Shown: positions 24,502-32,486 of the stretch, piece by piece | Layout of the letters: every line of letters begins with the position of its first letter | Position numbering within the stretch: position 1 is the stretch's first letter | NCBI RefSeq assembly: GCF_902499135.1 | Contig: NZ_CABVPR010000051.1 | Span: forward strand, 1-42,362 | Length of the DNA: 42,362 nt | Direction of reading: 5' to 3' | DNA from: Burkholderia dolosa | GTDB lineage: Bacteria > Pseudomonadota > Gammaproteobacteria > Burkholderiales > Burkholderiaceae | Position numbers and translations under genes: made by a program | The notes under the pieces: generated by a model | What the model was told of the DNA's origin: nothing | Database searches by the model: none | Seen by the model: the letters and a program-made list of their open reading frames with translations, nothing else

Positions 24502-24928
24502 TCACTTTAGGGCGCGCGGGCCGATGCCGGTATCCGCCGAACGGATGAACGTGCGGCGGTGCGCGCGGAGCGGCGGCGCTCGATCGTGAAGACCAGCCGG
24601 CCACCACCGCACCGTTTTGCAAAGGCTGACGATGTTCGGCCCCGAATCGCTCTATCCTCCCGATTTTTGGGACGGACCGCAAAATCCCGGCAAAATAGCG
24701 CGGGCGGGCGAGCGTATCGACGCACGGCGCGTCGGCCGGCTCGGTCGCGCAACGGAGCAATGGTGCAACGGGCGCAACGCGGGCAACCCATGCGGCACGC
24801 ATGCAGCGGCGGCGCGAACGCGCGGCCGATACGCAGGGATCGCGCGTTCCGCCGGATCGTGCCGCGGCGGCTCGTCGCGCGGTTGCGAGCGCGCGGCACG
24901 CGAGTCGAAAGAACAGGGAGGGCCGGCT

Positions 24929-25807
24929 ATGAGGCTGGACGACGAAAGAGAAAGCATGAACGTCGAGGATCGCCGCGGTGCCGGCGGCTTCGGCGGTGGG
25001 CGCGCGACGATCGGCATCGGTACGATCGTGATCGCGCTCGCCGCGTCGTATTTCTTCGGGATCGATCCGCGCGTCGTACTCGAAGGCGCGTCGGCGCTGC
25101 AGGGCAGGCAGCGGCAGGCGCAGCCGGCGCCGACCTCGCAGCAGGGTGCGCCGGCGAACGATCCGGGCGCGGTGTTCACGCGCAAGGTGCTCGGCAACAT
25201 CGAGCGCACGTGGACGGGCATCTTCGACACGCAACTGCACGCGCAGTACGCGCCGCCGAAGCTCGTGATGTTCACGAATGCGACGCCGACCGCGTGCGGC
25301 ACCGGCCAGACCGCGATGGGGCCGTTCTACTGCCCGGCCGACCGCAAGGTGTACATCGATCTCGGTTTCTATGACGAACTGCGCCGGCGCTTCGGCGCGG
25401 GCGGCGATTTCGCGCAGGCGTATGTGATCGCGCACGAAGTCGGGCATCACGTGCAGAACCTGCTCGGCATTTCGGACAAGGTCGACGCCGCACGCCGCCG
25501 TGCGAGCGACGCGCGTTCGAACGCGCTGTCGGTGCGGATGGAACTGCAGGCCGACTGCTTCGCGGGCGTGTGGGCGAACAATGCGCAGCGCGCGAACCAG
25601 CGGCTGATCGAACCGGGCGATTTCGAGCAGGGGTTGAAGGCCGCGGCCGCGATCGGCGACGACCGGCTGCAGCAGCAGGCGCAAGGCTACGTCGTGCCGG
25701 AGAGCTTCACGCACGGCAGCAGCGCGCAGCGCGTGTACTGGCTGCGGCGCGGAATGGAATCGGGCGAACTGAGCGCCTGCGACACGTTCGCCGCGAACGC
25801 GCGCTGA
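24929..25807 (+). CDS. YpfJ-type neutral zinc metallopeptidase
   Basis: A 292-residue protein of the neutral zinc metallopeptidase family (YpfJ-like). It has one N-terminal transmembrane helix (about 27-44), a Gln/Pro/Ala linker, two cysteines (123 and 135) around Gly-Pro-Phe-Tyr-Cys-Pro, and the zinc-binding His169-Glu-Val-Gly-His173-His. A downstream Met-Glu-Leu-Gln-Ala-Asp-Cys-Phe-Ala-Gly gives the third ligand (Glu). It is expected to be anchored in the inner membrane with the catalytic domain in the periplasm. ATG 24929 has AGGGAGG upstream. Single gene; the physiological substrate is unknown. Confidence 0.93.
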   Translation: MRLDDERESMNVEDRRGAGGFGGGRATIGIGTIVIALAASYFFGIDPRVVLEGASALQGRQRQAQPAPTSQQGAPANDPGAVFTRKVLGNIERTWTGIFDTQLHAQYAPPKLVMFTNATPTACGTGQTAMGPFYCPADRKVYIDLGFYDELRRRFGAGGDFAQAYVIAHEVGHHVQNLLGISDKVDAARRRASDARSNALSVRMELQADCFAGVWANNAQRANQRLIEPGDFEQGLKAAAAIGDDRLQQQAQGYVVPESFTHGSSAQRVYWLRRGMESGELSACDTFAANAR

Positions 25808-25895
25808 CCGGCGGAGCGCGGTGCCGCTGGTCGCGGCTCGTGGTGGGTGCTGGTGGCTCATGACTCATGGCTTGTGGCTCAGCGCTCCGAGCTCA

Positions 25896-26107
25896 GGCTC
25901 AGGACTCAGGCTCAGGACTCAGGCTCAGGACTCAGGCTCAGGACTCAGGCTCAGGACTCAGGCTCAGAACTCAGATTCAAAGCTCGGTCTCGGTCTCGGT
26001 CTCGGTCTCGGACTCCGATCTCCGGTTTCCGATCTCCGATCTCCGGTTTCCGGTTTCCGGTCTCCGAGCCCCGAGCCCCGAGCCCCGAGCCCCGAGCCCC
26101 GAGCCCC
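25896..26107. repeat. Compound low-complexity tract: 13-bp, 6-bp and 7-bp tandem repeats
   Basis: Six 13-bp units GGCTCAGGACTCA (25896-25973) are followed by CTCGGT hexamers (25983-26012), degenerate GATCTCCGGTTTCC units (26012-26065) and six GAGCCCC heptamers (26066-26107). It fills the gap between the peptidase and LuxR genes. No gene is seen in 25808-26290. Confidence 0.95.
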
Positions 26108-26203
26108 GAGCTCAACGCTTCGGGCTCCAGGCTCCGGCTCAAGACTCACGGCTTGCGACTCGTGGCTCGTGGCTCGCGCCCCACACCCCGCGCCCACATT
26201 CGA

Positions 26204-26247
26204 TTTGCCGATTTGCGCTCACCGCCCCTCGCCGGCGCCGGTACGCT
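26204..26247 (+). promoter_or_regulatory. Shared activator box plus -10, promoter of the LuxR gene (site 1)
   Basis: TTTGCCGATTTGCG at 26204-26217 is followed after 24 bp by TACGCT (26242-26247) as a -10. It matches three other promoters at 27109, 30257 and 33650. No -35 hexamer is seen; the box lies where a class II activator would bind. Confidence 0.6.
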
Positions 26248-26290
26248 GGCCCGCACTTCGACGCATTCGTTCGCGTGCCAGCCGACTCCG

Positions 26291-27046
26291 ATGCCTGCCT
26301 CCACCGTTCCCGACGATCACCCGGATGCCGCCGACTGGCATCGCGCGCTGCGCGCGTGCGTCGATGCGTTCGACGCGTTCGCGAGCCCGTCCGCGGTCGT
26401 GTTCTATCGGCTCGACGACAGCGGCGAGCCGGCCGACTTCGAACTGTTCGGGATGCCGGAGTCGATGCATCGCGCGTATGTCGCGCGCTACCGGACGCTC
26501 GATCCGCTGCATCCGTCGCGCTGCGCGGCCGGCGCGCGCGCGGTCGTGACGCTCGCGTCCGAACTGCCCGACGAACGACGCGACGCGTCCGCTTACTGGA
26601 CCCGCTTCCTGCGTCGGCACGGCGCGGCCGACGTCGTCGAGATCTGGCTGCGCGATGCGGGCCGCACGGTCGGCGCGTTCTCGCTGCTGCGTTTCGCGAC
26701 CGATCGGGCACGCGGCCGCGCCGCCTGCACCGGCGCCGACGACGGCACGACGGCCCGCTTCGCACCGGGCGAGATCGACGCGCTCGCGCGTCTGCAGCCG
26801 GTTGCCGAAGCCGCGCTCGGCCCGCTGCTGCGTGCGCGGCGCGGGATTCACCGGATCGGCTGCGAAGCGCGGCTCACCTACCGCGAGGAACAGATCGCGC
26901 GTCTCGTGCGCGACGGCCGCTCGAACAAGGAGATCGCGCGCGACCTTGCGCTCGGGCAGCCGACGGTCAAGACGCACCTGATGCGCATGTACCGGAAGCT
27001 AGGCGTATCGAACCGGACCGGCCTCGTGGGCGCGCTGTTCCTGTAA
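26291..27046 (+). CDS. LuxR-family (GerE-type HTH) transcriptional regulator
   Basis: A 251-residue regulator with an N-terminal sensing domain of unrecognised type (about 10-185; Ala-Val-Val-Phe-Tyr-Arg-Leu-Asp, Arg-Thr-Leu-Asp-Pro-Leu-His-Pro-Ser, then Val-Gly-Ala-Phe-Ser-Leu-Leu-Arg). A C-terminal LuxR/GerE helix-turn-helix follows (about 195-251; Leu-Thr-Tyr-Arg-Glu-Glu-Gln-Ile-Ala-Arg-Leu-Val...Ser-Asn-Lys-Glu-Ile-Ala-Arg-Asp-Leu...Thr-Val-Lys-Thr-His-Leu). There is no receiver domain and no clear acyl-homoserine-lactone pocket. Its own promoter carries the shared box, which also precedes the aldehyde dehydrogenase, permease and porin genes, so it is a good candidate for the activator of that set. 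No strong ribosome site. Confidence 0.9.
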   Translation: MPASTVPDDHPDAADWHRALRACVDAFDAFASPSAVVFYRLDDSGEPADFELFGMPESMHRAYVARYRTLDPLHPSRCAAGARAVVTLASELPDERRDASAYWTRFLRRHGAADVVEIWLRDAGRTVGAFSLLRFATDRARGRAACTGADDGTTARFAPGEIDALARLQPVAEAALGPLLRARRGIHRIGCEARLTYREEQIARLVRDGRSNKEIARDLALGQPTVKTHLMRMYRKLGVSNRTGLVGALFL

Positions 27047-27108
27047 TCCGGTTCGCGCGTGCGGGCACGGCCGCCGTATCGCACGGCGGCCGTTTCGATA
27101 CGTCATAC

Positions 27109-27153
27109 GCTGCCAATTTGCGCTCACGGCGCGCATGTCGCGCTCGATAAAGT
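27109..27153 (+). promoter_or_regulatory. Shared activator box plus -10, promoter of the aldehyde dehydrogenase gene (site 2)
   Basis: GCTGCCAATTTGCG at 27109-27122, then 25 bp, then TAAAGT (27148-27153). The -10 region and what follows, GATAAAGTCGTGTCAC, nearly repeats that of site 4 (GATAGAGTCCTGTCAC) at identical spacing from the box. Confidence 0.65.
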
Positions 27154-27213
27154 CGTGTCACATCCGCGTGCCCACGCGCGCGCGGCCCGGCCACGACAAC
27201 CCTCGAGACGCCC

Positions 27214-28719
27214 ATGACTTCCTCTCCGACTTTCGTCGCCGTCAGCGACACCGTGCGCGCGTTCGTCGCGCGCGACTTCGGCCTGTTCATCGACGGCGAC
27301 ATGCAGCGCGCGCACGCGGCCGCGCGGCTCGACGTGTACGACCCCGCGACCGGCGAACGGCTGGCGACGGTGGCGGACGCCGACGCGCACGACGTCGACC
27401 GCGCGGTCGCCAGCGCGAAGAGCGCGTTCGACGCGCGCGTGTGGAGCGGGCTGCGCCCGGCCGACCGCGAGCGCATCCTGCTGAAGCTCGCCGACCTGAT
27501 CGAACGCGACGCGGAGACGCTCGCGCAGCTCGAAACGCTGAACCAGGGCAAGTCGATCCACGTGTCGCGCGCGGTCGAAGTCGGCGCGAGCGTCGAATAC
27601 GCGCGCTACATGGCCGGCTGGGCGACCAAGATCACCGGCCAGACGCTCGACGTGTCGATTCCGTTCCCGCCCGGCACACGCTATACGGCCTATACGCGCA
27701 AGGAGCCGGTCGGCGTGGTCGCCGCGATCGTGCCGTGGAACTTCCCGCTGATGATCGCCGTGTGGAAGCTGATTCCGGCGCTCGCGGCCGGCTGCACGAT
27801 CGTGCTGAAGCCGTCGCCGGAAACGCCGCTCACCGCGTTGCGGCTCGCCGAGCTCGCGCGCGAAGCGGGCGTGCCGCCCGGCGCGTTCAACGTCGTGACC
27901 GGCGGGCGGACGTGCGGCGCGGCGCTCGCGAGCCACCCGTCGATCGCGAAGATCTCGTTCACCGGCTCGACCGCGACCGGCAAGCTCGTCGGCGCGGCGG
28001 CCGTGCAGAACATGACGCGCTTCTCGCTCGAGCTCGGCGGCAAGAATCCGATCGTGATGCTCGACGACGTCGACGTCGCACAGGCGCTCGACGGCGTCGC
28101 CGCCGGCGCATTCTTCAACCAGGGTCAGGTATGCGCGGCCGCGTCGCGCATCTATGTGCATCGCAGCCGGTTCTCGCAGCTCGCGGACGGTTTGGCCGGC
28201 GTCGCGAACGCGATGAAGCTCGGGCCGGGCCTCGACATGGCCGCGCAGGTCAATCCGCTCGTGTCCGCGCATCACCGCGACAAGGTCGTCGCGCACATCG
28301 AACGCGCGCGCCGCGACGGGCTGACGTTCCTCGCGGGCGGCACGCTGGCCGACGATCTGTCCGGCTACTTCGTGAAGCCCGCGGTGATCGCCGATCCGCA
28401 TCCGGACAGCGCGATCGTCCGCGACGAGGTGTTCGGCCCGGTGATCGTCGTCGTGCCGTTCGACGACGCGGCCGACGCGGTGCGTCTCGCGAACGCGTCG
28501 CCGTACGGGCTCGCGGCGAGCATCTGGAGCAACGACCTGAAGCGCGTGATGAATCTGGTGCCGCAGATCGAGGCCGGCACCGTGTGGGTGAACTGCCATA
28601 TCCCGCTCGATCCGTCGATGCCGTTCGGCGGCTACAAGCAATCGGGGATCGGCCGCGAATTCGGCCAGTACGCGATCGAAGGCTTCACCGAAACGAAATC
28701 CGTGTGCATCGCGCACTGA
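27214..28719 (+). CDS. NAD(P)+-dependent aldehyde dehydrogenase
   Basis: A 501-residue aldehyde dehydrogenase of the phenylacetaldehyde/betaine/gamma-aminobutyraldehyde type. Catalytic residues are visible: Asn176 (Pro-Trp-Asn-Phe-Pro), Glu273 (Leu-Glu-Leu-Gly-Gly-Lys) and Cys307 (Gln-Gly-Gln-Val-Cys), with the cofactor loop Phe-Thr-Gly-Ser-Thr-Ala-Thr-Gly near 249-256. It oxidises an aldehyde to the acid in the cytosol. A class III aminotransferase follows after 143 bp, so its likely substrate is the aldehyde made by that enzyme from an amine or omega-amino acid. It is transcribed from the shared-box promoter at 27109-27153. Confidence 0.95.
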   Translation: MTSSPTFVAVSDTVRAFVARDFGLFIDGDMQRAHAAARLDVYDPATGERLATVADADAHDVDRAVASAKSAFDARVWSGLRPADRERILLKLADLIERDAETLAQLETLNQGKSIHVSRAVEVGASVEYARYMAGWATKITGQTLDVSIPFPPGTRYTAYTRKEPVGVVAAIVPWNFPLMIAVWKLIPALAAGCTIVLKPSPETPLTALRLAELAREAGVPPGAFNVVTGGRTCGAALASHPSIAKISFTGSTATGKLVGAAAVQNMTRFSLELGGKNPIVMLDDVDVAQALDGVAAGAFFNQGQVCAAASRIYVHRSRFSQLADGLAGVANAMKLGPGLDMAAQVNPLVSAHHRDKVVAHIERARRDGLTFLAGGTLADDLSGYFVKPAVIADPHPDSAIVRDEVFGPVIVVVPFDDAADAVRLANASPYGLAASIWSNDLKRVMNLVPQIEAGTVWVNCHIPLDPSMPFGGYKQSGIGREFGQYAIEGFTETKSVCIAH

Positions 28720-28741
28720 GCGCGACACGCGACACGCGCGT

Positions 28742-28761
28742 CGCGCCGGCGCGCCGGCGCG
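28742..28761. repeat. Perfect 20-bp GC palindrome after the aldehyde dehydrogenase gene
   Basis: This 20-bp stretch is identical to its reverse complement and consists only of G and C, 23 bp past the dehydrogenase stop. It could pause polymerase or stabilise the mRNA 3' end, uncoupling dehydrogenase from aminotransferase levels. Confidence 0.4.
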
Positions 28762-28862
28762 CGATCGCGCACGGCCCGCGGTCGCAGCAGCACGACGACA
28801 TACCACCGACCGACATCCCCCCGACATACGAGCGTTCAACCGATCCGATAGTGGAGACTGCA

Positions 28863-30203
28863 ATGAGCTACAACGAAGCGAAATTCTGGCACCCGATGCT
28901 GCACCCGAACGAAATGAAGCGGCGCAAGCCGATCCGCATCGTGCGCGGCGACGGCTGCTACGTGTTCGACGAGCACGGTAGACAACTCGTCGACGGCGTC
29001 GCGGGCCTGTGGAACGTGAACGTCGGCCACAACCGCCGCGAAGTGAAGGACGCGATCGTGCGCCAGCTCGACGAGCTCGAATACTTCCAGCTGTTCGACG
29101 GGATCACGCATCCGCGCGCGGAGGAGTTGTCCGCGAAGCTGATCGACATGCTCGAACCGGAAGGCATGCGTCGCGTGCTGTACAGCTCGGGCGGCTCGGA
29201 CTCGATCGAGACCGCGCTGAAGATCGCGCGCCAGTACTGGAAGGTGCGCGGCCAGGCCGACCGCACGAAGTTCATTTCGCTGAAGCAGGGCTATCACGGC
29301 ACGCACTTCGGCGGCGCGTCGGTGAACGGCAACACGGTGTTCCGCCGCAACTACGAGCCGAACCTGCCCGGCTGCTTCCACGTGGAGACGCCGTGGCTGT
29401 ACCGCAATCCGTTCACGCAGGATCCGGACGAGCTCGGCCGCATCTGCGCGGAGATGCTCGAGCGCGAGATCCAGTTCCAGAGTCCCGACACGGTCGCCGC
29501 GTTCATCGCGGAACCGGTGCAGGGCGCGGGCGGCGTGATCGTGCCGCCGGCGAACTACTGGCCGCTCGTGCGCGAGGTGTGCGACCGCTACGGCGTGCTG
29601 CTGATCGCCGACGAGGTCGTTACCGGCTTCGGCCGCAGCGGCAGCCTGTTCGGCAGCCGCGGCTGGGGCGTGCGGCCGGACATCATGTGTCTCGCGAAAG
29701 GCATCTCGTCGGGCTACGTGCCGCTCGGCGCGACGGCCGTGAACGGCCGCATCGAGGACGCGTTCGACGGCAACGCCGACTTCGGCGGCGCGATCATGCA
29801 CGGCTACACGTATGCGGGGCATCCGGTCGCGTGCGCGGCGGCGATCGCGAGTCTCGACATCGTCGTGAACGAGGACCTGCCAGCGAACGCGGCGAAGCAG
29901 GGCGCGTATCTGCTCGACGCGCTGCAGCCGTTCGCGGAGCGCTTCGCGGCGGTCGGCGAGGTGCGCGGCAAGGGACTGATGCTCGCGCTCGACCTCGTCG
30001 CCGACAAGCGCACGCGCGAGCCGATCGATCCGCTGTCCGGCTATGCGAACGCGGTGGCCGAAGTCGCGCGCGAACACGGCGTGTTCGTGCGTCCGGTCGG
30101 CACGAAGATCATCCTGTCGCCGCCGCTCGTGATCCAGCGCGAGCAGCTCGACCGGATCGTCGATGCGCTCGCGGCGGGCTTCGAGGCCGTGCCGTTCGCG
30201 TGA
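28863..30203 (+). CDS. Class III (omega-amino acid/amine) aminotransferase, PLP-dependent
   Basis: A 446-residue fold-type I, class III aminotransferase. It has Ser-Ser-Gly-Gly-Ser-Asp-Ser-Ile-Glu-Thr-Ala-Leu-Lys at 108-120 for the phosphate site, Tyr-His-Gly near 144, Ile-Ala-Glu-Pro-Val-Gln-Gly-Ala-Gly-Gly at 215-224, Asp250-Glu-Val-Val-Thr-Gly-Phe-Gly-Arg, and the Schiff-base Lys279 (Cys-Leu-Ala-Lys-Gly). Relatives transfer the omega-amino group of putrescine, beta-alanine or other amines to pyruvate. The ATG has GGAG upstream. The neighbours (aldehyde dehydrogenase upstream, permease downstream) suggest amine or omega-amino acid catabolism. Substrate not determined. Confidence 0.93.
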   Translation: MSYNEAKFWHPMLHPNEMKRRKPIRIVRGDGCYVFDEHGRQLVDGVAGLWNVNVGHNRREVKDAIVRQLDELEYFQLFDGITHPRAEELSAKLIDMLEPEGMRRVLYSSGGSDSIETALKIARQYWKVRGQADRTKFISLKQGYHGTHFGGASVNGNTVFRRNYEPNLPGCFHVETPWLYRNPFTQDPDELGRICAEMLEREIQFQSPDTVAAFIAEPVQGAGGVIVPPANYWPLVREVCDRYGVLLIADEVVTGFGRSGSLFGSRGWGVRPDIMCLAKGISSGYVPLGATAVNGRIEDAFDGNADFGGAIMHGYTYAGHPVACAAAIASLDIVVNEDLPANAAKQGAYLLDALQPFAERFAAVGEVRGKGLMLALDLVADKRTREPIDPLSGYANAVAEVAREHGVFVRPVGTKIILSPPLVIQREQLDRIVDALAAGFEAVPFA

Positions 30204-30222
30204 CGACCGGCGACGGGCGGCC

Positions 30223-30250
30223 GGCGGCGGGTGGCGTCGCGCCCGCCGCC
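30223..30250 (+). terminator. GC hairpin after the aminotransferase gene
   Basis: A 9-bp stem (30223-30231 with 30242-30250) and a 10-base loop lie 20 bp past the aminotransferase stop and just before the next promoter box. There is no directly adjacent T-run, so it is a weak terminator candidate. Confidence 0.4.
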
Positions 30251-30256
30251 CGCCGG

Positions 30257-30301
30257 TTTGCCGATTTGGGCTATGCCCGGCTTTTTTTGCCTGCGTATTT
30301 T
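30257..30301 (+). promoter_or_regulatory. Shared activator box plus -10, promoter of the APC permease gene (site 3)
   Basis: TTTGCCGATTTGGG at 30257-30270, 25 bp, then TATTTT (30296-30301). Same geometry as sites 2 and 4. It shows that the permease gene can be transcribed separately from the aminotransferase. Confidence 0.6.
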
Positions 30302-30333
30302 TTCGACATCGAACAAACGAGATGGAGGCAGCG

Positions 30334-31830
30334 ATGTCGGGATCGTCAGGGTTTACGCGTGCCGCGGCCGGCACATCCGGCGCGGCGCCGGCCGAAGCGG
30401 GCGGCACCGCGCTGAACGCGGGAGCGGTCGGTTTCCCGACCGCGCTCGCGAGCGCGGTCGGCCTGATCATGGCGAGCCCGGTGATTCTCACCGCGACGTC
30501 GGGGTTCGGGATGGGCGGCTGGGCGTTCGCGGTCGCGATGCTCATCGCGTTCGTGATGATGCAGGCGCAGGCGACGACGTTCTCCGAAGCCGCCGCGATG
30601 CTGCCGACCGCCGGCTCGGTTTACGACTACCTTTCGTGCGGGCTCGGCCGCTTCTGGGCGATCACCGGCACGATTTCCGCGTATTTCCTCGTACACGTGT
30701 TCGCCGGCACGGCGGAAACGATCCTGAGCGGCATCATGGCGCTCGTCAACTTCGAATCGCTGAACGCGGCGCTCGAGAAGCACAACAGCTCGTGGCTCGT
30801 CGGCGTCGGTCTGGTCGTCACGTTCGCGATCACCAACATCGTCGGGATCAAGGTGTTCAGCAAGCTCGAGATCGTGCTGACGGCCGGCATGTGGCTGTCG
30901 CTGATGATCTTCGGCGTGCTCGGGCTCGCGGCCGCGCCGGCCGTGCAGCTGGACGGCTGGTTCGGCGGGTCCGCGATCGGCACGTCGGTGCCGGCCGTGC
31001 TGTCGCTGGTCGGGATGGCGATGTTCATGTTCGTCGGCTGCGAGTTCGTCACGCCGCTCGCGCCGGAGATGAAGGCGCCGGGCCGGACGATTCCGCGCGC
31101 GATGGCGCTCGGCCTCGTCGGCGTCGCAGTCTGCATGTTTCTGTATGGCGCGGCGATTCGCCGCCAGGTCGCGAACGTGCCGGTGAGCGCCGACGGCCTC
31201 ACGCATCTGCTCGACACGCCGGGCGCGATTCCCGCGTTCGCGCTGCAGGTGCTCGGCCCGTTCGGCCGCGTGTGGTTCGGCATTGCGTTCCTGTGCGCGG
31301 GCGCCGCGACGATCAACACGCTGATGGCCGGGCTGCCGCGCATCCTGTACGGCATGGCGATCGACGGCGCGCTGCCGCGCTGCTTCGCGTATCTGCATCC
31401 GCGTTTCAAGACGCCGGTCGTCGGCATCGTCGCGGCGGCCGCGGTGCCGATCTTCCACGCGTGGCTGATCAACGGCAACCTCGACAGCATCCTGCATCTC
31501 GTGCTCGCCGCGACCTGCGCGTGGGGCACCGCTTATCTGCTCGTGACCGCGTCGGTCGTGATGCTGCGCATCCGCCGGCCGGATCTGCCGCGTCCGTACC
31601 GCTCGCCGCTGTTTCCGCTGCCGCAGATCGTGTCGAGCGTCGGCATCGTGCTCGCGATCTGGTACATCACGCCGCCCGGCATGAATGCGCGCGACATCTA
31701 CGTGCCGTTCGGCGCGATGCTCGGGCTGACCGCGCTGTATGCGCTGTTCTGGACGATCGTCGTGCAGCGCCGTCATCCGTTCCGGCCGGTGCCGGTCGAG
31801 GAAGTGCTGCGCAACGAGCGCGTCGCATGA
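30334..31830 (+). CDS. APC-family amino acid/amine permease
   Basis: A 498-residue inner-membrane permease of the amino acid-polyamine-organocation superfamily with about 12 predicted helices. Visible family features are Gly-Leu-Ile-Met-Ala-Ser-Pro-Val-Ile in helix 1, Met-Leu-Pro-Thr-Ala-Gly-Ser-Val-Tyr-Asp-Tyr in helix 2-3, Phe-Val-Gly-Cys-Glu-Phe-Val-Thr-Pro-Leu-Ala-Pro-Glu in helix 6, and Arg-Pro-Tyr-Arg-Ser-Pro near the C-terminal part. It most likely imports the substrate of the aminotransferase. ATG 30334 has GGAGG upstream; ATG 30322 lies inside that ribosome site region and is less likely. Its stop overlaps the next ATG (ATGA). Confidence 0.92.
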   Translation: MSGSSGFTRAAAGTSGAAPAEAGGTALNAGAVGFPTALASAVGLIMASPVILTATSGFGMGGWAFAVAMLIAFVMMQAQATTFSEAAAMLPTAGSVYDYLSCGLGRFWAITGTISAYFLVHVFAGTAETILSGIMALVNFESLNAALEKHNSSWLVGVGLVVTFAITNIVGIKVFSKLEIVLTAGMWLSLMIFGVLGLAAAPAVQLDGWFGGSAIGTSVPAVLSLVGMAMFMFVGCEFVTPLAPEMKAPGRTIPRAMALGLVGVAVCMFLYGAAIRRQVANVPVSADGLTHLLDTPGAIPAFALQVLGPFGRVWFGIAFLCAGAATINTLMAGLPRILYGMAIDGALPRCFAYLHPRFKTPVVGIVAAAAVPIFHAWLINGNLDSILHLVLAATCAWGTAYLLVTASVVMLRIRRPDLPRPYRSPLFPLPQIVSSVGIVLAIWYITPPGMNARDIYVPFGAMLGLTALYALFWTIVVQRRHPFRPVPVEEVLRNERVA

Positions 31831-32417
31831 TGAAGCGTGCGCTGCATCGCGGGCTCGCGCCGCCGGGCGGCCCGCTGCCCGCACGTCGGCCCGGCGCGCT
31901 CGTCGAGCGCGTGCTGGCCGACCTGCATGCGGTGCGCGACGCGGATGCGGCCGGCATCGTGACGGCCCGGTTGCCGAACGGCGTGCGCGTGGGCATCGGC
32001 GAGCAGGTCGAGCGCCAGTTCCTGATGCAGACGGCGAGCGTGACGCTGACGACGACCGCGTGCGGTCCGTCCGCGCACGGCCGCGCTCGCGTGCGGCAAA
32101 CGGGGTGGCTGCGGCGCACCGGCATCGCTGCCGAACCCCGGCCGGGCAGCGATCGCGCATTCGTGCGGACGGTCGCCGCGCTCGTCGCCGAGCCGCCGTT
32201 CGCCGACGCGCTGCGCCCGCTGCATCTGACCGACTGCACGATCGACGCGTCGGACGGCCGCTGGACGCTCGCCGTCGTACCGTTCGGCGGCAGCGAGGTC
32301 GTGAACCGGCTGCCGTCGTTTCGCCGCTACGTGCGCGTGACCGACGAGCAGGCGGCGATGCTGTCGGCGGCCTTTCATCGATTCGAAACCGTGCTGCGCG
32401 GAATTTTGCGGGAGTAA
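31827..32417 (+). CDS. Uncharacterised protein translationally coupled to the permease
   Basis: A 196-residue soluble protein that starts inside the permease stop (ATGA). It begins Met-Met-Lys-Arg-Ala-Leu-His-Arg-Gly and includes Val-Glu-Arg-Gln-Phe-Leu-Met-Gln-Thr near 60 and Val-Pro-Phe-Gly-Gly-Ser-Glu-Val-Val-Asn-Arg-Leu-Pro-Ser-Phe-Arg-Arg-Tyr near 150. I think it may belong to the DUF3156 group, which I recall near amine permeases, but this is weak. No membrane helix or enzyme motif is seen. Tight coupling to the permease suggests a role in uptake or its control. Confidence 0.8.
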   Translation: MMKRALHRGLAPPGGPLPARRPGALVERVLADLHAVRDADAAGIVTARLPNGVRVGIGEQVERQFLMQTASVTLTTTACGPSAHGRARVRQTGWLRRTGIAAEPRPGSDRAFVRTVAALVAEPPFADALRPLHLTDCTIDASDGRWTLAVVPFGGSEVVNRLPSFRRYVRVTDEQAAMLSAAFHRFETVLRGILRE

Positions 32418-32486
32418 GCTGTGGCGCGGCATGCCGCGCGCCGGCGGCGGCCGTATCGAGGAATCAGGGTTTTACCGGAGATGCCG

